Source: DATIXD01 sp035518875 (GTDB taxonomy: Bacteria; Pseudomonadota; Gammaproteobacteria; Methylococcales; Methylococcaceae). From it: DNA of 15,599 bases. The notes under the pieces are model-generated. The model was given only the letters and a program-made list of their open reading frames with translations. It searched no databases and had not been told where the DNA came from. This document shows positions 6,785-13,804 of the stretch, piece after piece (the stretch's first letter is position 1; the number at the start of each line of letters is the position of its first letter). The stretch is taken from the NCBI GenBank assembly GCA_035518875.1, contig DATIXD010000385.1, forward strand, positions 1 to 15,599. The letters are read 5' to 3'. Both the position numbers and the translations under genes were made by a program.

Positions 6785-8382
6785 AGGCGGGCTTTCTTCC
6801 ATCCGGAGATGGCGACGGGAATCGCCATTTGTTTGAATACGTCCTCACTCATCACCGCGGATTATTCGCGACGATCGTCCTGTTGCCCATTTCGGCGCTC
6901 TACAGCGCATACCTCATGCTCCGCAACCGGATCGTGTTTTTCCTACGGAGTGCGCCCGCCAGGCATGAACAAAGAGTCCGGGGCGTGATTCAACAAGTCG
7001 AGGACTGGAAAAGGGATGGCTGCAGGGAAAAGCTCTGTACGGGACGATCGGGCTGGAAGTCAATGAGTGATTTGGTCCCGAAGTACAAGCTCTCCCATCG
7101 TAAGATCGATGTCAGTCTATATGACATCTTAGAGCTCGATGAAAAACGTGGGATCGTCCGAGTGGAGCCGCTCGCCACCATGGGGCAGATTTCGCGGGAG
7201 CTTGTGCCCCGAGGATGGACGCTACCGGTGGTGCCGGAGCTGGATGGCTTGACGGTAGGCGGTTTGATTATGGGATTCGGCGTGGAAACCAGCAGCCACA
7301 AGTACGGCTTGTTCCAACATACTTGCGAATCCTTCGATATCGTGACGGCAGAAGGGAGGTTGCTCCGTTGCAGCCAATCCGAAAATGCCGACCTTTTTCA
7401 CCTGATACCCTGGAGCCACGGCACCCTGGGTTTTCTGGTCGCAGCGGAACTGAAAGTCATCCCTGCAAGCAAATATGTCAGGATCCACTATCAGCCGGTT
7501 AATTCCCTGGATGGAATAGTTGAGGTTTTTGAGCGAGAGTGCAGAGATCCCGATAGGAACGATTTCGTCGAAGGAATCATTTATAGTCGGGACACCGCTG
7601 TCATCATGCGTGCCAATATGACCGATGAGCTAGGAGCCGATGGACCGATAAATGCCATCGGCCGATGGTACAAGCCCTGGTTTTACAAGCATGTGCAAGG
7701 CTACCTCAGGGAAAAAAAAGAGGGGGTCGAGTATGTGCCCCTACGGGATTACTTTCATCGTCATACGCGAAGCTATTTCTGGGCGATGGAAGAAATCATT
7801 CCCTTCGGCAATCACCCACTATTCAGATGGCCGCTCGGATGGGCATTGCCTCCAAGCATCGAATTATTGAAATATACGGAAACGGCAACGACGAGAAGCT
7901 TGCGGGACCAGTTTCAAGTGCTCCAGGACATGCTGATGCCGATCCGCTACCTGAAAAAATCGATCGAGTACTTCTCCGACCATTACAATCTTTATCCGTT
8001 ATGGCTCTCGCCGATGGCGGTTCACGACAACGCCAGGCACCTCGGATTCATTCACCCCTTGAGGAATGAAGATGGCATCGTGGATGAATTATTTGTCGAT
8101 ATCGGGGCCTATGGCGTGCCCCGCAAACAAGACTTTGATAACCGGTCTGCCTTGCCTTTGCTCGAACAATTCGTGCTGGCAAATCACGGCTATCAGGCTT
8201 TGTATGCCAAAACGACGTTGAGTCAAGCAGATTTCCGGGCAATGTTCGATCACAGCGACTATGACAGACTTAGGGAGCAGTTGCCTTATTGCCGGCAGGC
8301 CTTCGACGAGGTTTACGATAAGGTCTCGTCGACCGGAAGGGTCTCGCCGGCAGAGATTAGGAACTTAAAAATGCGAAGCTGA
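6781..8382 (+). CDS. dhcr24: DHCR24-type delta-24 sterol reductase (FAD-dependent)
   Basis: A 533-residue FAD-linked oxidoreductase that would saturate the C-24 double bond of the sterol side chain. It resembles vertebrate DHCR24/seladin-1 along essentially its whole length: a membrane segment at about residues 28-46 and 51-55 (LFATIVLLPISALYSAYLML), then SAPARHEQRV, CTGRSGW, VRVEPLATMGQ, the FAD-binding stretch WTLPVVPELDGLTVGG (146-161) and SSHKYGLFQHTC (171-182), PWSHGTLGFLVAAE, GRWYKPWFYKHV, PLRDYFHRHTRSYFW, and a C-terminal FVDIGAYGVPR and EVYDK. It starts at the sdmA stop (ATGA) and is the last gene of the rightward run. Methylococcus sterols are largely saturated in the side chain, which fits. 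A plain FAD-linked oxidase is an unlikely alternative, given the match to DHCR24-specific segments. Confidence 0.93.
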   Translation: MKAGFLPSGDGDGNRHLFEYVLTHHRGLFATIVLLPISALYSAYLMLRNRIVFFLRSAPARHEQRVRGVIQQVEDWKRDGCREKLCTGRSGWKSMSDLVPKYKLSHRKIDVSLYDILELDEKRGIVRVEPLATMGQISRELVPRGWTLPVVPELDGLTVGGLIMGFGVETSSHKYGLFQHTCESFDIVTAEGRLLRCSQSENADLFHLIPWSHGTLGFLVAAELKVIPASKYVRIHYQPVNSLDGIVEVFERECRDPDRNDFVEGIIYSRDTAVIMRANMTDELGADGPINAIGRWYKPWFYKHVQGYLREKKEGVEYVPLRDYFHRHTRSYFWAMEEIIPFGNHPLFRWPLGWALPPSIELLKYTETATTRSLRDQFQVLQDMLMPIRYLKKSIEYFSDHYNLYPLWLSPMAVHDNARHLGFIHPLRNEDGIVDELFVDIGAYGVPRKQDFDNRSALPLLEQFVLANHGYQALYAKTTLSQADFRAMFDHSDYDRLREQLPYCRQAFDEVYDKVSSTGRVSPAEIRNLKMRS

Positions 8383-8751
8383 TTAGGCGGGTACGGCTTG
8401 CCGGACGATTCGGCGGCGTCTTCGCTGGTTCAACGACAAGCGGAGCGAAGGAGTTACTAATTTTTGGCACCTAAGAACAATTCGTGCATTCCTGACCAGC
8501 AATGAGTAGCCAAGTGCCGCAGGCTGAGACTTACGCAGCCGCCGAAGACCAGCACCGGGGCGTGCAGCATGCAGTCCGCAGCTACACGCATCCGGTCAAC
8601 AGGACCCATTTTGCCCGCGAGAAAAAATCGTGTACAAATTTTCTGGGGCAGGCCGCTGCGGGAACACCAGCGTTGGCGGCTTTTGCAGACCACATTTGGC
8701 CTCTGGGTACCGACAAATTCTTCGCGCTGATTTGCTAATGACCCTGGCTAT
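8383..8751. other. Convergent intergenic region, no convincing gene
   Basis: The rightward sterol run and the leftward RimK run converge here. CTTCGCT (8420-8426) and AGCGAAG (8444-8450) form a 7 bp stem with a 17 nt loop, followed nine bases later by a short T-run (8460-8465), a weak terminator candidate for the sterol run. Open frames exist on both strands (about 78 codons each, 8502-8738 rightward and 8457-8693 leftward), overlapping each other, with no ribosome binding site and no recognisable protein. Confidence 0.4.
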
Positions 8752-10041
8752 TCATTCTTTGGCCGGGAACTCGACAACGGGCGCATTTTCCAACAGTCTC
8801 TGAGCCACCGCCATTATCGGCGCCGGGTCGATCTTGTTGATGAACGTAGAGTAGGTGAGCAATGCCAGTAAGGACCGCAGGTCACTCGCCCAGGGCGGCA
8901 GGTAACGTGCCGGCCGGCAAAGCCCCATGGCCGCCAAATCGCACAGCGCAGGGATGTCCTGTAGATCCAGTTTCCCACAGAACAGCAGACGCAGGCAGTC
9001 GGACCGCCCGGCGGAGAAAACCGCACGGATGAAATTGGTGACCTGTAACAGGCCGAAGAGATAAACGACGTCTTTGGTGAACGGCGCGCCGCCGGTCATC
9101 ACCCCGCCCCGAAACACGCGCCTCGCGTTTTCGAAGGACTGATCGGGATTGTCGGTGCGTTCCAGAAAGTAGCTGTACACCTGGAGGAAATCCGCGCCTT
9201 CGATTGCCATTTGTATGGCAAACACGCGGTCGGCCAATCGGCGCAGACGATCCAGCTCCATCGTGCCGCTGATGATTTCCGCGAACACCGCAAGACCCTC
9301 CTGGGTGCGGGTGGTGCTGGGATGCCCGGCTCCCAGAATCGGCAGGTCGGTCTGGGTACGCCCATTGAGCGATGTGGCCACGTGGATATAAGCCTCGTGG
9401 TTCAGCAGTTGGGCTGCATCCCTGTCGGTAAATCGCGCGTCGCGCCGGATACGAATCCGGTCTGCGGTGGCCAGGGCGTTGGCGGACAGGGTATCCACCA
9501 GTGTCACCTCAGGCGCATCTTCCGCGAAATGTCGGCTCACCGCCGCTTCGATCTCCCGCGCGACGTCCTCGGCGGAAAGATGGGCAGATGGTGCGGCACC
9601 CAGATCGATGCGAGCGAGCTGGTCGATGACTTCATGAATACTCTGCGCGAGTTCCAGCGAGGTGGCGGGATGGTAGCGCAAGGGGGCGGTCGGCTCGCCG
9701 TAGACTTGCCGTGAATGCTCGAAAAACACCGGGGTGCCGATGCCGGCCAACATGCGCGCGCCGGTTTCAATGCTATTCGCCTGCCGCTCCAGCCACAGGT
9801 CGACGGGAGATATCGGAATGATCATTCGGCGCACTTCGCGGATGATCTCGATGGTGGGCGCCGCATCGAAGCCCGAATAACTGATCTCCGGCAATTCTCG
9901 GGCACTTTTGGCAAAGAAGCCTTGTTTGACCGACACAGGCCAGTCAATGGAACGGAGAATCCTGACACGGTGAGCCCCATCATAGAGTAATTGGGCCACT
10001 TTCCGTATGCGTTCTTTTTCCTTCTCGCTGATTTTGGTCAT
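8752..10041 (-). CDS. DUF1704 'QEGLA' zinc carboxypeptidase, MATCAP-like
   Basis: A 429-residue protein of the DUF1704 family (often named flavohemoglobin expression-modulating QEGLA motif protein). It has the metallopeptidase signature H215-E216-AYI-H220 (HExxxH) and the family motif TQEGLAVFAE with E248 as likely third zinc ligand. The eukaryotic relatives MATCAP1/2 are tubulin tyrosine carboxypeptidases, so this protein probably removes C-terminal residues from a protein or peptide. No signal peptide is visible; it would be cytoplasmic. GGGAG sits 9 nt before the ATG and sets the start. It lies 130 nt downstream of rimK on the same strand; DUF1704 proteins are known to neighbour ATP-grasp ligases. 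A plausible job is trimming tails that RimK adds. The link to flavohemoglobin is only a legacy name. The substrate is inference. Confidence 0.9.
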   Translation of the reverse strand: MTKISEKEKERIRKVAQLLYDGAHRVRILRSIDWPVSVKQGFFAKSARELPEISYSGFDAAPTIEIIREVRRMIIPISPVDLWLERQANSIETGARMLAGIGTPVFFEHSRQVYGEPTAPLRYHPATSLELAQSIHEVIDQLARIDLGAAPSAHLSAEDVAREIEAAVSRHFAEDAPEVTLVDTLSANALATADRIRIRRDARFTDRDAAQLLNHEAYIHVATSLNGRTQTDLPILGAGHPSTTRTQEGLAVFAEIISGTMELDRLRRLADRVFAIQMAIEGADFLQVYSYFLERTDNPDQSFENARRVFRGGVMTGGAPFTKDVVYLFGLLQVTNFIRAVFSAGRSDCLRLLFCGKLDLQDIPALCDLAAMGLCRPARYLPPWASDLRSLLALLTYSTFINKIDPAPIMAVAQRLLENAPVVEFPAKE

Positions 10042-10103
10042 GTTCGATTTCTCCCATAAAACAGTTCAGATATGGCGACAAGTCGAGCCGTGAGTCCCTA
10101 AGC

Positions 10104-10169
10104 TCACCAGGACTTCGGACCGCGCGTCAACCCCTTCGCGACCGTCTGATCAAGCCGCAGTTTTTCCAT
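10104..10169 (-). CDS. Candidate 21-codon ORF directly after rimK
   Basis: The ATG lies 2 nt after the rimK stop, with GAAGG six to ten bases upstream inside the end of rimK, and encodes MEKLRLDQTVAKGLTRGPKSW followed by TGA. The placement and Shine-Dalgarno-like sequence fit a translated small protein, and a peptide next to a RimK-type ligase could be a substrate. The length is so short that chance cannot be excluded. I do not recognise the peptide. Confidence 0.25.
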   Translation of the reverse strand: MEKLRLDQTVAKGLTRGPKSW

Positions 10170-10171
10170 GC

Positions 10172-11074
10172 TCAACCTTCGCTCCTTCGCCTGCGACGCT
10201 TGGCATGCACTTCGATGAACCGGATGATCATGCCGGCAATATCCTTACCGGTCGCCGCCTCGATTCCCTGCAAACCGGGCGATGAGTTGGCCTCGAGCAA
10301 TAAGGGTCCTCGGGCAGAGCGAAGAATATCGACACCCGCAACATTGAGCCCAAGCGCGCGGGCGGCCTTGACCGCAATGTAACGTTCCTCGGGGGTCAGT
10401 CGGATGAGAGCGGCAGTGCCGCCACGGTGGAGATTGGCGCGAAATTCGCCGGGCTGCGCCTGTCGCCGCATCGCCGCGACCACCCGCTCGCCGATGACGA
10501 AGCACCGGATATCCGAACCTTTGGCCTCTTTGATGAACTCCTGCAGCAGCATGTTGCCCCCCAGGGCCCGCATCGCGCTAATCGTGCTTTCCGCCGAACC
10601 ATTGGTTTCCGCAAGAAGAACGCCGAGCCCATGGGTTCCTTCCACGAACTTGATGACCAGAGGCGCGCCACCGACGAGCTTGATTAGAGCGGCCGTATCG
10701 TCTGGAGCCTTGGCAAAGGCGGTGACCGGCATAGGCAGGCCGGCGCGGGAGAACAGTTGTACCGCCCGGACTTTGTCCCGCGAGCGCGTGATGGCCAAGG
10801 ACCCGTTGAGCGAATACACGCCCATCATCTCGAACTGACGAAGCAATACCGTACCATAGGAGGTTATCGACGCGCCGATCCGCGGGATGATGGCATCAAA
10901 GCCTTCCAGTTTGGCGCCGCCGCGGTAGTAGACCTCCGGCTGCAGCGTGGTGATGTTCATGTAACACTGCTGTGGGTGGATAAACACGACTTCGTGTCCG
11001 CGCTGACGAGCCGCATCGGCCAGTCTTACGTGAGAGTAGAGGTGTTGATCTTTGCAGAGGATGGCGATCTTCAT
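10172..11074 (-). CDS. rimK: RimK family ATP-grasp alpha-L-glutamate ligase
   Basis: A 300-residue ATP-grasp ligase, collinear with E. coli RimK from the first residue (MKIAIL, then LYSHVRLADAARQRGH, CYMNITT, AIIPRIGASIT, YGTVLLRQFEMMGVYSLN). ATP-grasp elements are KVRAVQLFSRAGLP (101-114), the GGAPLVIKFVEGTHGLGV lysine region (K142), LLQEFIKEAKGSDIR (176-190), FRANLHRGG (211-219), and the magnesium site D249 and E261-A-N263. E. coli RimK adds glutamates to the C-terminus of ribosomal protein S6 and can make poly-alpha-glutamate. The tail ends in KRRRRRSEG, an unusually basic stretch that could bind RNA or acidic tails. Its start overlaps the patatin-like stop (ATGA), so the two are probably translated together. 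A RimK-like ligase acting on another peptide is possible. Confidence 0.94.
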   Translation of the reverse strand: MKIAILCKDQHLYSHVRLADAARQRGHEVVFIHPQQCYMNITTLQPEVYYRGGAKLEGFDAIIPRIGASITSYGTVLLRQFEMMGVYSLNGSLAITRSRDKVRAVQLFSRAGLPMPVTAFAKAPDDTAALIKLVGGAPLVIKFVEGTHGLGVLLAETNGSAESTISAMRALGGNMLLQEFIKEAKGSDIRCFVIGERVVAAMRRQAQPGEFRANLHRGGTAALIRLTPEERYIAVKAARALGLNVAGVDILRSARGPLLLEANSSPGLQGIEAATGKDIAGMIIRFIEVHAKRRRRRSEG

Positions 11075-12312
11075 GGCGTTGAAAGTGTTCTCAGCCGGAT
11101 TGGTAAGGGAGGTTCCGAGACATCGGGCTGCAGGGTGAAACCCGGGGGTTGCTTCTGCCAGCGGTAGCCGCGGCGAGCGAACTTGTAACCCGTCTCGAAC
11201 AGTACATTCATCACGTGGTTATCGAACTCATCGGTTCGATTGGTATCCATTTCGTCCGGAATATAAGCCAGGAAAAATTCTGCGCCGTCCCGCTGGGCGG
11301 TGGCGTAGATGCGGTAGAGGTCGCCGATACCTTGTGCCTTGATCAGGGTCGACACGGCGCGCGGGGCAATGGACCGCATGATGGGCCTAATCGTTTGCAA
11401 GGCAGGTTTAATCCGACTGTTGCGGAGGACAAACACGCGCCCATGACGGCGAGGTTGATCGAACCCCATTTCCTTGACGGCGGCCAACGGCTTCAACATC
11501 GGGCCGTAGAGAAATACCTGATTGGTCACTCCGCCGTCCACATGCATTTCGTCATAGCGCCGACCACCCGCTTCCACGGCCAAATAGACCGGTGGGAAGG
11601 CGACCGGTACAGCGGCTGAGGCGATCATGACCCAACGAAACAGGTTCAACGTCTCCGGATGGCCTGAAGCAGCGATGGCGCCCATGTTCCAGATGACAGG
11701 CCGCTGCGCATCCAGAGCCGTGGTGCCGATGTACAGCCGACGGCCTTCGGCATGTTCGGCGGCGACGTCTTTGAGCATTTGCTCATCCACATATTGAGTC
11801 GTGAGCTTGGCGAGCGGATCATTGCGGGCCATCGCCTCGCTCTGCAGCATGCCAAAGTAGGATTTAAACTTGAGAATGTCGGCAGAGGAAATAGTGGTAT
11901 AGACCTTTTTCAGTTTCTCATCGTAGGCGGGCCCAAGAAAGGCGAAGGGCGCGGTCAAGGCCCCGGTGCTGATGCCGGTAACCAGTTTGAAATTCGGCCG
12001 GTTGCCGCTCGCCGACCATCCACACAAGAGCCCTGCACCGAATGCGCCATCCCCACCGCCGCCGGAAATCGCCAGGATGTCCACCGTGCCGCCTTCCTGA
12101 AAAAAACCACTGCGCTGTTCCTGACGAATCGATTCGATCAGGTCTTTCTGAAATATTGGGCTGAACTCGTCACCCCAGGCCCTGACCCCAGGCATGCCCG
12201 GAATCTCCACCTGCGACTCGGCCCGCTCGGGCGGTGGATTGCGTGGACGCAACGGACCGCAGCCGACCATGATGCTAAGGGCAAATAGCATGATCAGATT
12301 TCTTATAGCCAT
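11071..12312 (-). CDS. Patatin-like phospholipase, predicted lipoprotein
   Basis: A 413-residue patatin-family lipid acyl hydrolase. The N-terminus MAIRNLIMLFALSIMVGC is a lipoprotein signal with the lipidated cysteine at C18, so the start at 12312 is preferred; the open frame extends upstream to an ATG at 12405, which would bury the signal. The oxyanion loop GGGGDGAFGAG is at 84-94, the nucleophile S115 in GISTG, and the catalytic D259 in VDGG. The protein would sit in the cell envelope and hydrolyse phospholipid or another acyl ester. It overlaps rimK by ATGA and is first of the leftward run patatin, rimK, DUF1704. No clear ribosome binding site is seen ahead of 12312. How an envelope lipase serves a cytoplasmic glutamate ligase is not obvious; it may only share the promoter. 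Confidence 0.9.
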   Translation of the reverse strand: MAIRNLIMLFALSIMVGCGPLRPRNPPPERAESQVEIPGMPGVRAWGDEFSPIFQKDLIESIRQEQRSGFFQEGGTVDILAISGGGGDGAFGAGLLCGWSASGNRPNFKLVTGISTGALTAPFAFLGPAYDEKLKKVYTTISSADILKFKSYFGMLQSEAMARNDPLAKLTTQYVDEQMLKDVAAEHAEGRRLYIGTTALDAQRPVIWNMGAIAASGHPETLNLFRWVMIASAAVPVAFPPVYLAVEAGGRRYDEMHVDGGVTNQVFLYGPMLKPLAAVKEMGFDQPRRHGRVFVLRNSRIKPALQTIRPIMRSIAPRAVSTLIKAQGIGDLYRIYATAQRDGAEFFLAYIPDEMDTNRTDEFDNHVMNVLFETGYKFARRGYRWQKQPPGFTLQPDVSEPPLPIRLRTLSTP

Positions 12313-12558
12313 GAGGGCAAATCCAGGGGGGATTGACTCGACCGTTTGGGAACCAGCATTTATTCCTGGATACTTCGATTCCAATCCGTATGCTGTTCGA
12401 GGCATGTCGAAGGGGAATAGGGCGGAGAATTAGCTGACCAAGACTCAACTGGTCTATATATCATTTTAACAGTTATCTGTTCAGCGTAGAATGACAGTTA
12501 AATAACGGTTGAACCGAGTCGCGGCCACGCCAGAGCCGGTGACTCGAAATCATTACTA

Positions 12559-12678
12559 GGAACCTCGAAAAACTCCACACTTCGACAGGCTCAGTGCGAA
12601 CGGTAGTAAAAAAATCCAACTGGTTACGTTCGCCGTGAGCTTGTCGAACCATGAACGTAACCAGTTTTTCGAAGTTCC
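12559..12678. repeat. Nested inverted-repeat element, MITE/REP-like
   Basis: The outer arms GGAACCTCGAAAAACT (12559-12574) and AGTTTTTCGAAGTTCC (12663-12678) pair at 15 of 16 positions. Inside, 12581-12601 and 12628-12648 are inverted copies matching at 18 of 21, carrying the core TTCGACA-GCTCA-GCGAAC, a family of repeats common in proteobacterial intergenic DNA. A third pair, AACTGGTTACGTTC (12618-12631) and GAACGTAACCAGTT (12653-12666), is perfect over 14 bp. The element has no coding capacity and looks like a non-autonomous mobile element or folded REP cluster. Its class is inference. Confidence 0.65.
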
Positions 12679-13060
12679 CTACCGTCATTTAAGTGAAGAT
12701 ATATCACCTGGCCAGGAGTTTTGGGAATCCATGAAGGAAGAGACTGGCGGTAGAGGTCGCCTCGACCGGGCACGCCGAGCGGTTTCAACCTTCGACAGAA
12801 TGGCAGGCGCTTAAGCCCGGGCGTTCCGATCAACTCGAAGCCGTTGCTTCTCGCTCCGCGATGACTCACCGCCTTGTCCCGGATCCTGAAGGTTTTCTTC
12901 GAAAACTCGCCAGACGCTGAGGTAGCATGATGCAATCGACGAGTCGACCTCCGTTCACCGCTTGACGATATTTCACCCCTAGCGCATGATTTCGGCCGAA
13001 ATACACGACAAAGCGCATTGAATTTCCTATTGTTTTTGGCCCAGAACGCGCAGTTTGTGA

Positions 13061-13105
13061 TATCGACTCGCATTCCAAGCCCCCCCACACCCCGGCGAGT
13101 CGATA
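13061..13105 (+). promoter_or_regulatory. Perfect 11 bp inverted repeat 5' of the RimB-type gene
   Basis: TATCGACTCGC (13061-13071) and GCGAGTCGATA (13095-13105) pair perfectly across a C-rich 23 nt loop. The right arm ends 23 bp before the ATG of the protease gene, and the core CGAGTCGA recurs near 12940. It could be a transcription factor operator or an mRNA hairpin that hides the start region. No riboswitch class is recognised. Confidence 0.45.
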
Positions 13106-13128
13106 GCGGTGTCGCGTAAAAGCAAACC

Positions 13129-13578
13129 ATGAAGGACAAAGAACTCCCGCTACTTGGTTGGAAGGAATGGGTGGCGCTTCCGGATTTCGGCATTCCCGCC
13201 CTCAAGGCCAAGCTGGACACCGGTGCTAAGACGTCCGCTCTGCACGCCTTTGTTGTAGAGCCAGTCGACAGGGATGGTTGCGCCTGTGTACGCATAGGAA
13301 TTCATCCCTTGCAAAAGCGCTCGGTACCCGAGGTCTGGTGCGTCGCTCCCATCGCCGATCGGCGTTGGATTCGGGACTCGGGGGGACACTGCGAGCTGCG
13401 CTACATCGTCGAAACGACGGTTCGGATCGGCAATGAGGCGTGGCGTATCGAAACTAGTCTCACCGACCGTGACAACATGCTGTTCCGGTTCATCCTCGGG
13501 AGGGCGGCCATCGTCGGTCGCTACATTGTTGACCCAGCGCAGTCCTATGTGACCGGCCGGGTTCGCGCGCGGCGGTAG
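13129..13578 (+). CDS. RimB-type retropepsin-like aspartic protease (RimK/LysX-associated, DUF785)
   Basis: A 149-residue protein of the family annotated as ATP-dependent zinc protease or RimB. It has the retropepsin-like active-site segment KLDTGAKTSALHA with D30-T31-G32 and the C-terminal strand FILGRAAIVG typical of these small proteases, and begins LPLLGWKEWVALPDFGI as most members do. No signal peptide is visible. In Pseudomonas, RimB works with RimK to control glutamate tails on ribosomal protein S6, probably by cleaving them. A single copy of the D-T-G motif implies a homodimer, as in retropepsins. It is the first of a rightward group divergent from patatin-rimK-DUF1704, and the next gene follows after 226 bp. 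Which tail it removes is inference. Confidence 0.88.
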   Translation: MKDKELPLLGWKEWVALPDFGIPALKAKLDTGAKTSALHAFVVEPVDRDGCACVRIGIHPLQKRSVPEVWCVAPIADRRWIRDSGGHCELRYIVETTVRIGNEAWRIETSLTDRDNMLFRFILGRAAIVGRYIVDPAQSYVTGRVRARR

Positions 13579-13649
13579 AAATATGGTTGCAGCGCCAGAT
13601 TCTACGCGGAAGAGCGGCGCTGAAGGTCGCGACGGATGCCCTGGTTGTT

Positions 13650-13685
13650 TCGGTCCTCGACCCCCGTTCCATAGGGACGGACCGA
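13650..13685 (+). other. Hairpin in the protease-to-hydrolase gap
   Basis: TCGGTCC (13650-13656) and GGACCGA (13679-13685) pair over 7 bp across a 22 nt loop. No T-run follows, so it is not a classic terminator. A 51-codon open frame (13583-13738) covers it but has no ribosome binding site and no recognisable product, so I do not call it. The gap otherwise shows only the ribosome binding site ahead of 13805. Confidence 0.3.
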
Positions 13686-13804
13686 CAAATGATACATACC
13701 CCCGAAGTTATCGACTGTCAGCGAAATCGCGAGCCTAATGATTGAACTGATCAAGAGGCATGCCAAGCGATGCCGGAAACATGTGTAAGGTAATAAGGTA
13801 AGAA

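Larger units (their letters stand above)
12313..13128. promoter_or_regulatory. Divergent intergenic region between the leftward and rightward RimK-related genes
   Basis: This 816 bp gap holds no gene I can support, but has two inverted-repeat structures (12559-12678 and 13061-13105, listed separately). An AT-rich stretch around 12450-12475 could hold a promoter for the patatin-rimK run. A leftward open frame of about 223 codons (12624-13295) mostly lies over non-coding DNA and then antisense to the protease gene, so I do not call it. GTGA/TCAC arms around an AT core at 12693-12707 are another small palindrome. Confidence 0.4.

Noticed and set aside
8457..8738. Two overlapping 78-codon frames on opposite strands
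   Set aside because: Neither has a ribosome binding site or recognisable product; they share the same bases on opposite strands.
12624..13295. A leftward 223-codon open frame across the intergenic region and the RimB-type gene
   Set aside because: Partly antisense to the protease, low-complexity composition, no ribosome binding site and no recognisable family.
13583..13738. A 51-codon frame between the protease and the AspA-type gene
   Set aside because: No ribosome binding site, no family resemblance, and it spans a hairpin.
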